Source: Myxococcota bacterium
Lineage (GTDB): Bacteria > Myxococcota > UBA4151
Direction: 5' to 3'
Assembly: GCA_028823075.1 (NCBI GenBank)
Contig: JAPKCE010000100.1
Location: forward strand, 1 to 6,900
Length of the DNA: 6,900 nt
In this document: positions 6,898 to 6,900 of the stretch, one piece after another
Numbering within the stretch: position 1 is the first letter of the stretch
Layout: each line of letters begins with the position of its first letter
Program-made: the position numbers and the translations under genes
Notes under the pieces: model-generated
Seen by the model: the letters and a program-made list of their open reading frames with translations, nothing else
Told to the model about the DNA's origin: nothing
Databases searched by the model: none

Positions 6898-6900
6898 TTC

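Larger units (their letters stand above)
6386..6900 (-). other. Interrupted minus-strand open frame, possible decayed gene
   Basis: One minus-strand frame is open from the right edge to a TAG at 6676-6674, then stays open for 95 more codons to a TAA at 6388-6386. The second part has no ATG start. Its end (about 6480-6386) encodes RINSPKITREFEINEWRLTA with mostly G/C third positions, which looks more protein-like than the rest. The first part is rich in Arg, Ser and Pro and runs through two inverted hairpin arms, which argues against coding. I recognise no family. An overlapping frame on the same strand (6632-6273) is also long and open, so low stop density may be compositional. This could be a gene broken by a nonsense mutation or by a repeat element, or chance. 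Confidence 0.15.

Overview
The window looks like part of a starch / alpha-glucan utilisation locus from a GC-rich Gram-negative bacterium. Two predicted enzymes carry lipoprotein signal peptides. A third product is a predicted outer-membrane beta-barrel ending in Phe with a BAM-type beta-signal, so the cell must have an outer membrane. The proteins do not place the organism precisely. The set is not a Bacteroidetes Sus locus, because there is no SusC- or SusD-like protein. A proteobacterial or myxobacterial-type lineage is possible but is only a guess.

All recognisable genes lie on the minus strand and read right to left as one tightly packed operon. (1) 6254-3855 encodes an exported isoamylase-type debranching lipoprotein (CBM48 + GH13). 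(2) 3858-2389 encodes an unrecognised outer-membrane beta-barrel. (3) 2398-290 encodes an alpha-amylase-type GH13 lipoprotein with an unassigned N-terminal domain and a C-terminal CBM20-like starch-binding domain. (4) 293-1 encodes the first 97 residues of a MalK/UgpC-type ABC transporter ATPase that runs off the left edge. Every junction overlaps: GTGA by 4 nt, then 10 nt, then GTGA by 4 nt. This points to one mRNA with translational coupling.

Together the genes suggest a cell-envelope pipeline. The debranching enzyme cleaves alpha-1,6 branches, the amylase binds and cleaves alpha-1,4 chains, the barrel may pass maltodextrins across the outer membrane in place of LamB or SusC, and the ATPase energises inner-membrane uptake. 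The permeases and binding protein would be expected further left.

The right end, about 6255-6900, holds no gene I can support. From 6600 onward it is dense in palindromes: a 7-bp hairpin, a long 17-bp bulged hairpin, and two copies of a 28-nt hairpin module in opposite orientation (24 of 28 positions identical, with a compensatory C-G to T-A change in the stem). The two modules form the arms of an imperfect inverted repeat of about 50 nt that may continue past the window edge. A minus-strand frame through this stretch is open except for one TAG and could be a decayed gene or chance.
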